Position numbers and translations under genes: made by a program. Positions 15,239 through 22,953 of a stretch of 46,246 nucleotides of DNA are shown in pieces; position 1 is the first letter of the stretch, and every line of letters starts with the position of its first letter. The notes under the pieces were generated by a model. That model did not search any database and had not been told where the DNA came from. It saw only the letters and a program-made list of their open reading frames with translations. The DNA comes from Clostridiaceae bacterium (GTDB lineage Bacteria > Bacillota > Clostridia > Saccharofermentanales > DTU023): contig DUVH01000036.1 in the NCBI GenBank assembly GCA_012841145.1, positions 1 to 46,246 of the forward strand. Direction: 5' to 3'.

Positions 15239-17404
15239 CTATCCCTCTTCGGGCGCGACGGTCGTTGTCGTCGTCTCTGTCGTTGTCGTTGTCGTCGGCG
15301 GCGGTGACGTTGTCGTCGGCGGCGGTGTCGTTGTCGTCGGCGGCGGTGTCGGAGGATCGGTCGGTGGCGGCGGCGGATCGATGTAATTCTGATAATCGAG
15401 TTCCGACCCGTAAATCAGGTCGACGCCGTCCACGGGATTGAACGTCACGCCGGGCGCAGGCGATTGCAGAATAATGTAGATCTTGCCCGCATCGTCTTTA
15501 TTGAGCGGATTCAGCGTCGTTGTCGATTCGCTCCAACGCTTCATGCGAATTGTCGAGACGCCGAGACTTGACAGTTTATCGTTAGCAACAGCAAATGTCG
15601 ACCCTTCCAAAAGCGGCATTGTCTGATCGGCTTTTGGTGTTGTTGTCGGATTCTCATAGTCGTAGAGTTCCTGCGCCGTACCTACGACGACTGTCACAGG
15701 CGTATTCTGCGGAACTCTCGTTCTGGCCTCCGGTGTCTGCTGGATAATCCATTTATCGCTCGCGGGGGGAGCTTTGTCGGAGATATACGATTCACCGCCT
15801 ATGAGCAGCGAATGCTCCGTAAGCAGCTCAATCGCCACTTCATATCTCAGTCCCGTAATGCTCGGCACCAGTACGTGCGACGGTCCCGCGCTGTAAACAA
15901 GCTCAATGGTGGCGCCGTGCGGAACGAGCTCGCCGGCTTCCGGCACCGTCCTAATTACTTGCCCCTTCGGAACGGTATCGGACGCTTCCGTCGTAAACTT
16001 CACCACAAAGCCTTGTGAGCGCAACGAAATATCGGCAAGGCTTGACGTCTGCCCCACAACATCGGGAACGCGTTCGGAATCTTGCCCGATCGAGATATAA
16101 AGAGTCAGCGTAACGCCCTTCGGCTTAATCTTTACGTTTCCGTCCGACTCCGGCTCCTGCCTCAACACGATGTCGGGAAGCACCGTTTCACTCTCTTCGA
16201 ATCTCTGTTCGATCTTCATTCCGGCTTCTTCAAGCGCCGCGAGCTGATTCTGAATGTCGCCCAGTGAACTCCCTTGGAAATTTGGCAGAACGATCTCTTC
16301 CTGATCGGAACCGCCCGGATCAGGCGGGGAAAATCTGTTCACAAGATATACAGTCAAAATGGCGAGAAGAACGATGGCGACCGTGACGACTGTCACGGCA
16401 ATCGCCGTTTCCCGGAAACGCGAAGAACGCCGCTTGTTATACGTCCGCTCAATCTCCTGCATTTTCCGGAAATTCGACTCGGCATTCTGTACACCGATCG
16501 CCGACGTCGAGGCATCTTCCCAGACCGCCGCGGATTTCGGAATCACGCCGTACACGCCTTGAGGATCGACCATAAAAGCGTCGAGCTCATCAACGAGCTC
16601 ACGTGCCGTCTGGTAACGGGCGTCGGGGTTTTTCTGGATAGCTCGGTTAATGATGCGGTCGAGCGCCGGGGGGAGCGATGAGATGATCGTCGTAGGCGCC
16701 GGCGGCACTTCCTGCAAGTGCTTGATCGCGACAGCGACGGACGACTCCCCGTCGAACGGCAATCTTCCGGTCAACATCTCATAGAACATGATTCCGAGCG
16801 AATAGAGGTCCGAGCGCGCCGTCACCTGCCCTCCGCGTGCCTGCTCGGGCGAGAAATAATGGACTGATCCCATCACGACGCCGCCTGTCAGCGTGATCGT
16901 GTTGGTGCTGGACGCACGGGCAATCCCGAAGTCGGTCACCTTCGCGACCATGTCGGGCGTGATCAGGATGTTTTGAGGCTTGATATCGCGGTGGATCACC
17001 TCGCGATTGTGCGCGTGCTCAAGGGCGAGACCGATTTGAATCAGAAGCGGCGTCGCTAGACGATAATCGATCGCCCCGTGCCGACGGATGATCTCTTTCA
17101 GCGTATTGCCTTCAACGTACTCCTGCACGATATAGCGAACACCGTCATGCGAACCGTAATCGAGGACACGGACGATGTTGGGATGGTCAAGACTTGCCGC
17201 AGCGCGCGCTTCCGTCGCGAAACGACGTACAAATTCGGGATCGTTCGCCAGATCGGCGTGCATGACTTTGACGGCGACCCTTTCACCGGTATCAGCGTCA
17301 AATGCCAAATATACGGTCGCCATGCCGCCCTGCCCGAGTGTACGGACAACGCGGTATCTCTCCGCGACGACTGTCCCGGCGGGAAATGGCTGCATTGTAA
17401 TCAT
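15239..17404 (-). CDS. prkC: PASTA-domain serine/threonine protein kinase (PrkC/Stk1 type)
   Basis: Membrane kinases of this type sense peptidoglycan fragments or lipid II and phosphorylate proteins of wall synthesis and division. The kinase domain (about 17-275) has GQGGMATVY, catalytic Lys46, HRDIKPQN (Asp140) and DFG at 158-160. A single membrane helix lies at about 332-356. Outside are four PASTA repeats (about 371-660). From residue 677 the protein ends in a tail of almost only Pro and Thr (DNA 15242-15376), an uncommon feature. The ATG at 17404 has GGAGG 5 bases upstream. The phosphatase gene stp ends 12 bases before it, the usual antagonist pair. Confidence 0.96.
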   Translation of the reverse strand: MITMQPFPAGTVVAERYRVVRTLGQGGMATVYLAFDADTGERVAVKVMHADLANDPEFVRRFATEARAAASLDHPNIVRVLDYGSHDGVRYIVQEYVEGNTLKEIIRRHGAIDYRLATPLLIQIGLALEHAHNREVIHRDIKPQNILITPDMVAKVTDFGIARASSTNTITLTGGVVMGSVHYFSPEQARGGQVTARSDLYSLGIMFYEMLTGRLPFDGESSVAVAIKHLQEVPPAPTTIISSLPPALDRIINRAIQKNPDARYQTARELVDELDAFMVDPQGVYGVIPKSAAVWEDASTSAIGVQNAESNFRKMQEIERTYNKRRSSRFRETAIAVTVVTVAIVLLAILTVYLVNRFSPPDPGGSDQEEIVLPNFQGSSLGDIQNQLAALEEAGMKIEQRFEESETVLPDIVLRQEPESDGNVKIKPKGVTLTLYISIGQDSERVPDVVGQTSSLADISLRSQGFVVKFTTEASDTVPKGQVIRTVPEAGELVPHGATIELVYSAGPSHVLVPSITGLRYEVAIELLTEHSLLIGGESYISDKAPPASDKWIIQQTPEARTRVPQNTPVTVVVGTAQELYDYENPTTTPKADQTMPLLEGSTFAVANDKLSSLGVSTIRMKRWSESTTTLNPLNKDDAGKIYIILQSPAPGVTFNPVDGVDLIYGSELDYQNYIDPPPPPTDPPTPPPTTTTPPPTTTSPPPTTTTTTETTTTTVAPEEG

Positions 17405-17416
17405 TCAAACCTCCAG

Positions 17417-18238
17417 TCAGGCAAAAACGACGATAACAGTGACGTTGTCGGGAGCTCCTGCCTCCAGTGTTTGCTCAATAAGCGATGATGCCGCGCCCTC
17501 AGGGTCAATCGCATGGCGCATCGCCGCCTGAATTTTCTCAAATGCCAGATATCCGTGCAAACCGTCGCTCGACAACAAAAACCTGTCATTCGGCAACAGG
17601 TCGACATGTGTGATGTCCGGTTTGACGTACTCGGGAAATCCCAATGCCTGTGTCAAAACGTGACGCCGCGGATGAGTCGTGCTCTCATTCTCCGAAATGG
17701 AGCCGGAGACAACCATCTCATGGACGTATGTGTCATCTTCGGTCAGCTGCTCCAATCTATTGTCGCGAAGCAGGTAACAGCGGCTGTCGCCGATATGCGC
17801 TACGTAGCAGCTCCTCTCGTAGATCACCATCAGTGTCATCGTCGTGCCCATACCGAAATTCTCTTCACTTTCAAGTGAAGTCAGATAGACGCGAACATTC
17901 GTCTTTTGCATGAGATCTTCGAGAACGGAACGGACCTTGTAGGGATTATTCTCTTTTGGTAGCGCCGTGCGCAAATGCGCCGTCGCAAACGCGACGGCCG
18001 TCCTGCTCGCAAGCTCTCCGTTCCTGTGCCCGCCGAGTCCGTCACAAACGATAAATATCAGCGGCCACTGATTATTTTGGATATCAATCGCATAGGAATC
18101 TTCATTCCTCTCGCGAACGAGTCCAATGTGCGTCATCCCCGCATATGTGATTAAATCACCGTCCATAATCCATTGCGCTTTCGTCATCACTTTCGCCGAT
18201 TGCAGGGCAAAGTCATGCCATTTCAATCGTGCCGACAA
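17417..18238 (-). CDS. stp: PP2C-type protein phosphatase (Stp/PrpC)
   Basis: This metal-dependent phosphatase removes phosphate from substrates of the partner kinase PrkC. The PP2C motifs are all present: RERNEDSY, VCDGLGGHRNGE, HIGDSRCYLL and APDNVTVIVV, so the Asp ligands for two metal ions are kept. The start shown is TTG at 18238, with GGAG 12 bases upstream. In-frame ATGs 18 and 25 codons later are alternatives, and the last (MDGDLITYAGMTHIG) begins where most relatives begin, giving about 249 residues. A good promoter at 18355-18383 lies in front, so stp is the first gene of stp-prkC-rpe-thiN. Confidence 0.94.
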   Translation of the reverse strand: MSARLKWHDFALQSAKVMTKAQWIMDGDLITYAGMTHIGLVRERNEDSYAIDIQNNQWPLIFIVCDGLGGHRNGELASRTAVAFATAHLRTALPKENNPYKVRSVLEDLMQKTNVRVYLTSLESEENFGMGTTMTLMVIYERSCYVAHIGDSRCYLLRDNRLEQLTEDDTYVHEMVVSGSISENESTTHPRRHVLTQALGFPEYVKPDITHVDLLPNDRFLLSSDGLHGYLAFEKIQAAMRHAIDPEGAASSLIEQTLEAGAPDNVTVIVVFA

Positions 18239-18354
18239 GGCAAACTTACGCTCCTCTCTTTAAACCCGTGCTTTCCATGATAGCGAAACGACGATGCACG
18301 GAAAGACGGGGTAACAAAAAGAACGGTCGGAAAGTGTTTTTATTCTATTGATAG

Positions 18355-18383
18355 ATTGTATCAGTTTGACAAAAGACACGCAA
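18355..18383 (-). promoter_or_regulatory. Promoter for stp-prkC-rpe-thiN
   Basis: The minus strand reads TTGCGT, a 17-base spacer ending in TGA, and TACAAT, so the -10 is of the extended type. It lies in the 182-base gap between rsmB and stp. A further inverted repeat, CCGTGC/GCACGG, lies between it and the stp start. Confidence 0.5.
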
Positions 18384-18420
18384 CAAGTGCCTGCAATGGC
18401 GCTTGGACACGCCGTTGCGA

Positions 18421-19803
18421 TCAGTGCGTACGCCTCATCTGCGCGATAAAAAAACCGTCCGATCGGTATAAATGAGGCAATAAAAGGAGCGTTCCCGGCA
18501 ATCGCGTCCGCGGTGTTACGTCGATGAAACGGTCTTCGCCATGAACAAAAGCAGTCGCATCAAGGTGAATCAGTTCGAACGACTCACCGTCTTCCGATGC
18601 AAGAAACGCTTTTACCTGCTCTTCGTTTTCCTCGGGGTTAACCGTGCACGTCGAATAGATGAGCAATCCGCCTTTGATGACAGCCTTTGATCCGTTGGCA
18701 AGAATCGCGCGCTGGACGGGCAAGAGTCGATCCACTGTCTCGCGAGTCACACGCGATCGAATTTCGGGGCGCTTTTGGAGCAACCCGAGTCCCGTACACG
18801 GCACGTCACAGAGAACGAAGTCGAACGCGCCGTCGAATCCCTCACGGTGCACCGTCGCGTCGAGCGTATACCGTTCCGGCCTATCGAAACCGAGTCGTTC
18901 CGCCATATCGTCAAGCGAGCGAAGCCGTTCCTCCGACTGATCACAGGCGACGAGACCGCGAACATTGCCCTTCAATTCCGCCATATGCATAAGCTTGCCT
19001 CCCGGTGCCGCGCAAAGATCCAAGACGCGATCGTCGGGCTTGACGCCCGTCAAGGCGCCGACAAGCATCGCCGACTGAGACTGAAGAGAAAACAGACCGT
19101 CGCGATACGATTGCAATTGCGTAATATCAGTGCCGCCCGGCTCCAAACCGTACGCGCAATCGGGCCAAGGAAGCTTTCTCAATCGGAGCGCCGCCGCCTC
19201 CTCACTTTCAGTCCATCGCTCGAACAAATCGGCCTTAACGGCGTTCATCCGTATCGATACATACTCGGGCGACTCGAGACTGTTTTTCCCGAAAGCGATA
19301 GCATCCTCTTCTCCATACCAGCGTGAGAACATCGTGAAGAGCTCATGCGTCAAACCGAGTTCGAGCGCCTGTCGCTCCTTTTCCGGAAGCTCCGGCCGCT
19401 GACGCGACAGCTTCCTCATAATCGCGTTGACAAAGCCTGTCGCCCTCTCGCCGGAAAAAAAGCGCGCCAGCTTGACGCTCTCGTCAACGGCCGCTCTCGG
19501 CGGTACATGGTAGGAAAAGTAGAGTTGCCACACCCCCATCCTGAGCGCCGTGAATACGGCGGGATCAAGCGTTTCTAAAGGTCGCGATGAAGCCTTCGCG
19601 ATGTAATAATCAATTTGCGGAAGAAGGGAAAGTGTTCCGTAGATAAGCGCGGAGGCGAAGGACCTGTCGCGCGCATCGAGTTCGGACGACGCGAGATGAA
19701 AGGCCGCGCTTTCATTCGAAAAAGCATTCTCGAACGTAACGGCCTGAATCACCTTTGCCGCAGCGAGACGAGCGGCATCGACTTTTCGTTTCTTACGACT
19801 CAA
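18421..19803 (-). CDS. rsmB: 16S rRNA (cytosine(967)-C(5))-methyltransferase RsmB
   Basis: RsmB methylates C967 of 16S rRNA using S-adenosylmethionine. An N-terminal NusB-like RNA-binding domain (about 1-150) precedes the Rossmann methyltransferase. The SAM motif is LDLCAAPGGKLMHMAEL, and the two catalytic cysteines lie in CDVPCTGLG and YSTCTVNPEEN. The 460-residue length is typical. The start is TTG at 19803 with GGAGGG 8 bases upstream. In many Firmicutes rlmN follows rsmB before stp; it is not here. Confidence 0.96.
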   Translation of the reverse strand: MSRKKRKVDAARLAAAKVIQAVTFENAFSNESAAFHLASSELDARDRSFASALIYGTLSLLPQIDYYIAKASSRPLETLDPAVFTALRMGVWQLYFSYHVPPRAAVDESVKLARFFSGERATGFVNAIMRKLSRQRPELPEKERQALELGLTHELFTMFSRWYGEEDAIAFGKNSLESPEYVSIRMNAVKADLFERWTESEEAAALRLRKLPWPDCAYGLEPGGTDITQLQSYRDGLFSLQSQSAMLVGALTGVKPDDRVLDLCAAPGGKLMHMAELKGNVRGLVACDQSEERLRSLDDMAERLGFDRPERYTLDATVHREGFDGAFDFVLCDVPCTGLGLLQKRPEIRSRVTRETVDRLLPVQRAILANGSKAVIKGGLLIYSTCTVNPEENEEQVKAFLASEDGESFELIHLDATAFVHGEDRFIDVTPRTRLPGTLLLLPHLYRSDGFFIAQMRRTH

Positions 19804-19822
19804 CCGAATGACCCTCCGGCAA

Positions 19823-20512
19823 TTACCTTCTGCGGCGTGAGGAACTCGCCATCAAGATGAAACGAAGAAGATACAGGACGGCTGTCAGCGCCGAAGCGAC
19901 GTACGTTAGCGCCGCGGCCGAGAGGACGCTTCGGGCGCCTGTCATCTCGTCGTCAGCGAGCACACCCGTCTGTGAGATGAGCGCCATCGCGCGGCGGCTC
20001 GCGTTGAATTCAACAGGCAGCGTGACGAGGTAAAAGAGAACGGAAGCGGCGAAAAAAGCGATCCCGACGTTAAGCAAAGCGTCGCCGAGCATCGACTGCA
20101 TCATAAGGCCGATCATGGCGAGTATCGGGCCGAATTGCGAACCGATGTTTGCCGGCAACAGAAGGGCTGAACGTATTTTATTGGCGACATAACCCTCTTT
20201 ATCCTGCATGGCGTGTCCGACTTCGTGCAAGGCGACACCGATCGCCGCAACGGACCGCGAATCATGCGTCGCATCCGAGAGGCGGAGAATCTTCTCGCGA
20301 GGGCTGTAATGGTCGGTCAACGTACCGCCCACGCGCTCTACTTGAACATCCCATAACCCGTTCTCGTCGAGAGCGCGCCTCGCGGCTTGAAACCCCGTAT
20401 ATCCTGATCGCGACAATACTTTACCGTATTTATTAAAACTCGATCGCACTTTGAGCTGTGCGAATAAACTCAGGCTCATTCCGATGATAAAGAATAAATA
20501 TTGCCATCCCAT
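19823..20512 (-). CDS. yugP: YugP-type zinc metallopeptidase, membrane protein
   Basis: The 229-residue protein belongs to the YugP family (Zn-dependent, substrate unknown). It has an N-terminal membrane segment (about 3-20), the HEVGH zinc motif at 96-100 followed by AMQ, and further hydrophobic segments after about 115 and near the C-terminus. The YSPREKILRLS motif before the zinc site is also typical. The ATG at 20512 has an AAGG site. It sits between fmt and rsmB, as in several Clostridia. Confidence 0.88.
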   Translation of the reverse strand: MGWQYLFFIIGMSLSLFAQLKVRSSFNKYGKVLSRSGYTGFQAARRALDENGLWDVQVERVGGTLTDHYSPREKILRLSDATHDSRSVAAIGVALHEVGHAMQDKEGYVANKIRSALLLPANIGSQFGPILAMIGLMMQSMLGDALLNVGIAFFAASVLFYLVTLPVEFNASRRAMALISQTGVLADDEMTGARSVLSAAALTYVASALTAVLYLLRFILMASSSRRRR

Positions 20513-20535
20513 ATCATTACCTTTCTTCAGCTATT

Positions 20536-21474
20536 TTACGTGCTCCTAAAAATAGCTCCGCAATCAAAATTGTGCGCACATTCGCTGACGCGCATCGCTG
20601 TACGCGATTGCGGCTGAATGTCCAGCAGCTCAATAACGCCGTCGACGCACGAAATGAACATGCGATCTCCTCTCACAATAATTTCTCCCGGCTCCCCGCA
20701 CTGCTCGATGCCACACTCGTGGACACGCGAGCGAAGAAGCTTATAGCGTTTTCCGTCAAGGAACGTATACGCCCCCGGCCAGGGAGACACGGCGCGAATA
20801 TGATTGTGTACGTCGCGAGCGCTCTTTCGAAAATCGACACATCCGTCGCATTTACGAAGCCGCTTCGTCTCGGTCGCCATCGACTCGTCCTGTTCGACGG
20901 CCTCAAGTTCGCCCGATACGTATCGCGGTAATTCGCGCGCTGTCAGCTCTCCGCCGAGTTCTGCGAGCGCGAGGTTGAGCGCTCCCGCATCGATTTCATC
21001 GTCAATCGGAAAGCTCTCTTTAGCGAGCATCGGCCCGGTGTCGATGCCATTGTCCATCAGCATTAAGGTGACACCCGTCTCCTTTTCACCCGCCATGATG
21101 GCAGACTGGATCGGAGACGCGCCGCGATATTTCGGGAGGAGAGATGCGTGGACGTTGAGACATCCTTTATCAGGGAGAGAGAGAATCACATCGGGGAGAT
21201 ACTGGCCGAACGATGCCGTTACAATAACGTCAGGTCGCAGTTCGATCAAGGCTGAGATCAGCGCTTCATCGCGACAACTTGTCGGCTGTATCAGCGGAAT
21301 GCCGCGCTCCTTCGCCCACAAAGCGACGGGCGGAGGCGTAAGTTTGCGCCCTCTTCCGCTCGGCCGGTCAGGCTGCGTAACGACGAGCGAAGGCAATAAC
21401 GATGCCGACTCAAGATGATCAAGAACGATCGTCGCAAACTCAGGCGTTCCCATGAAAGCGTATCGGATCGTCAT
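20536..21474 (-). CDS. fmt: Methionyl-tRNA formyltransferase
   Basis: Fmt formylates initiator Met-tRNA with 10-formyl-tetrahydrofolate. The 312-residue protein starts with RYAFMGTPEFA and has the catalytic block LNVHASLLPKYRGASPIQ (Asn, His) and DTGPMLAKE (catalytic Asp). The C-terminal roughly 100 residues are the tRNA-binding domain. The start ATG overlaps the def stop codon (ATGA), so deformylase and formyltransferase are translationally coupled. Confidence 0.97.
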   Translation of the reverse strand: MTIRYAFMGTPEFATIVLDHLESASLLPSLVVTQPDRPSGRGRKLTPPPVALWAKERGIPLIQPTSCRDEALISALIELRPDVIVTASFGQYLPDVILSLPDKGCLNVHASLLPKYRGASPIQSAIMAGEKETGVTLMLMDNGIDTGPMLAKESFPIDDEIDAGALNLALAELGGELTARELPRYVSGELEAVEQDESMATETKRLRKCDGCVDFRKSARDVHNHIRAVSPWPGAYTFLDGKRYKLLRSRVHECGIEQCGEPGEIIVRGDRMFISCVDGVIELLDIQPQSRTAMRVSECAHNFDCGAIFRST

Positions 21475-22088
21475 GCGTCCACCTCATCCTCGGGCATTGC
21501 GTCATGACACTCCTCGTCCGCAGATAACTCTGACACGGTATCATCGTCGGACGCATCGCCCTCCTCCTGTCTCGCCGCCTCGATTTCTGCTTTCCTGCGC
21601 ACCTCTTCTTCGTATTCCTCACGTGTGCATAGGACGGTCTCCGAGCGTCTCCGATACAAGATGCCGTCAAGATGATCGGTCTCATGACAGACGCAGCGCG
21701 CCGCCAGCCCCGTATAAGTCTCTTCGAAATACTCACCGTCTATATCTTGCGCGCGGATCGTGACGGTGAGAGGGCGCGAGACAACACCGACGAGACCGGG
21801 CAGCGAAAGGCAGCCTTCAATGCCTCTCTGAACGCCGTCCTCGGCGATAATCTCGGGATTGACAAAGATGACCGGCTCCTCCTCACCTTCCGAATCCATG
21901 ACATCCATGACAAAAAGACGCCTCAAAACACCGACTTGCGGCGCGGCGAGTCCCACGCCGTCACTATCGTACATCGTCTCGATCATGTCGTCGGCGAGCG
22001 TCGCCAGACGGTCGTCAAACCGTTTGACACGTCGCGACTTTTTCAATAAAGTAGGATCGCCTTCATGAAGAATCTTTCTTATGGCCAT
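21471..22088 (-). CDS. def: Peptide deformylase with acidic C-terminal tail
   Basis: Def removes the formyl group from nascent proteins with a metal-dependent mechanism. The three motifs are GVGLAAPQVG, EGCLSLPG and HETDHLDG, which supply the Cys and two His ligands and the catalytic Glu. The start chosen, ATG at 22088 (MAIRKIL), gives 205 residues; the frame is open 11 codons further but without a ribosome site. After the usual end near residue 150 there is a tail of about 55 residues dominated by Glu and Asp, longer than in most relatives. It overlaps fmt by 4 bases. Confidence 0.96.
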   Translation of the reverse strand: MAIRKILHEGDPTLLKKSRRVKRFDDRLATLADDMIETMYDSDGVGLAAPQVGVLRRLFVMDVMDSEGEEEPVIFVNPEIIAEDGVQRGIEGCLSLPGLVGVVSRPLTVTIRAQDIDGEYFEETYTGLAARCVCHETDHLDGILYRRRSETVLCTREEYEEEVRRKAEIEAARQEEGDASDDDTVSELSADEECHDAMPEDEVDA

Positions 22089-22179
22089 ATTAGTGCGCCT
22101 CAACTTTCTGTGCCGTTCCAATTACCAAGTATACATGAGAGACAGACGATGATTCAGTCGCCCGCGATACAACCGACCG

Positions 22180-22932
22180 TCACAGCGACGAATGGTTCCG
22201 GAGCAAATACTCCGCGTTCGATAAGATGGCGTCGAACTGAATGCGGGATGAATACCCGTTCGTCTCACGGTCAAAAAAGCCGTTCACGGCAGGGTGAAAA
22301 GGTTGACCCGCGCTCTGCGCCTTGATGCCGTAGGCGACACCGTGCGTCAAAAGTTCCAAGTCTTCGATACGCTTATCTTCCGGGATACCTCGCAGATAGA
22401 GTCCGCCTTCACAATCACCGGCGAAGTCATTCATGACGGAAGCCTGCAATTCAAGCTTAAAGATATATCCCGGTGCGGAATGCTCAAGGAAACGATAGTT
22501 CGACCCTTGACCGCGCAATGCGGCAAACGTGGCCTCGTAGTCCATCATGTCCTTGAAAGCCGTCGCCATCAGCTTGACGGGACTGTGAGCGAGCGCATAA
22601 ACGTCGAGACAGACGCCGTTCCTTTGAAGTTCCGGACGGATACCGCCTATTCCTCCGCTTACAACCCACGGAACCCCTAACAGTTCGGCCGCTTTCATCG
22701 CACCTGAAGCGGTAAGGTAAGCACTGACTCCCGAGGGAACATTCTCAACTTTGAAGTAATCGTAACGCGGTAATGCACGTCCCCGGAACAACACGAATTC
22801 TTTCATATTTAAGAGTTCGATTTTTCCGTCGAGAATCATGGCAAGAGGAACAGAAAGAGGCCACCGTTCGATGAGTTCATCATTTGACACGGAAGGAATG
22901 CCATGTCCTATTAAGCACGTCTCTGTAATCAT
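22180..22932 (-). CDS. PsuG-like (pseudouridine-5'-phosphate glycosidase family) protein, divergent
   Basis: Classical PsuG splits pseudouridine 5'-phosphate into uracil and ribose 5-phosphate through a lysine Schiff base. This 250-residue protein follows the family pattern throughout. ETCLIGHGIP at the start matches the E-T-T-x-I-x-H-G-M-P block, and GVPWVVSGGIGGI matches the GGIGG loop. CLDVYALAHSPVKLMATAFKDMMD matches the DISADL...GAKSILD segment in parts (LDVYAL and AFKDMMD), and GIPED plus the FDAILSNAEYLL end match the C-terminus. Candidate catalytic residues Glu4, Lys61, Asp110 and Lys127 are present. It is shorter than the usual 300 residues, lacks the kinase partner psuK nearby, and lies between priA and def. 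Substrate unknown. Confidence 0.65.
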   Translation of the reverse strand: MITETCLIGHGIPSVSNDELIERWPLSVPLAMILDGKIELLNMKEFVLFRGRALPRYDYFKVENVPSGVSAYLTASGAMKAAELLGVPWVVSGGIGGIRPELQRNGVCLDVYALAHSPVKLMATAFKDMMDYEATFAALRGQGSNYRFLEHSAPGYIFKLELQASVMNDFAGDCEGGLYLRGIPEDKRIEDLELLTHGVAYGIKAQSAGQPFHPAVNGFFDRETNGYSSRIQFDAILSNAEYLLRNHSSL

Positions 22933-22953
22933 GAGCTCAACTCCCCGCCTTGC

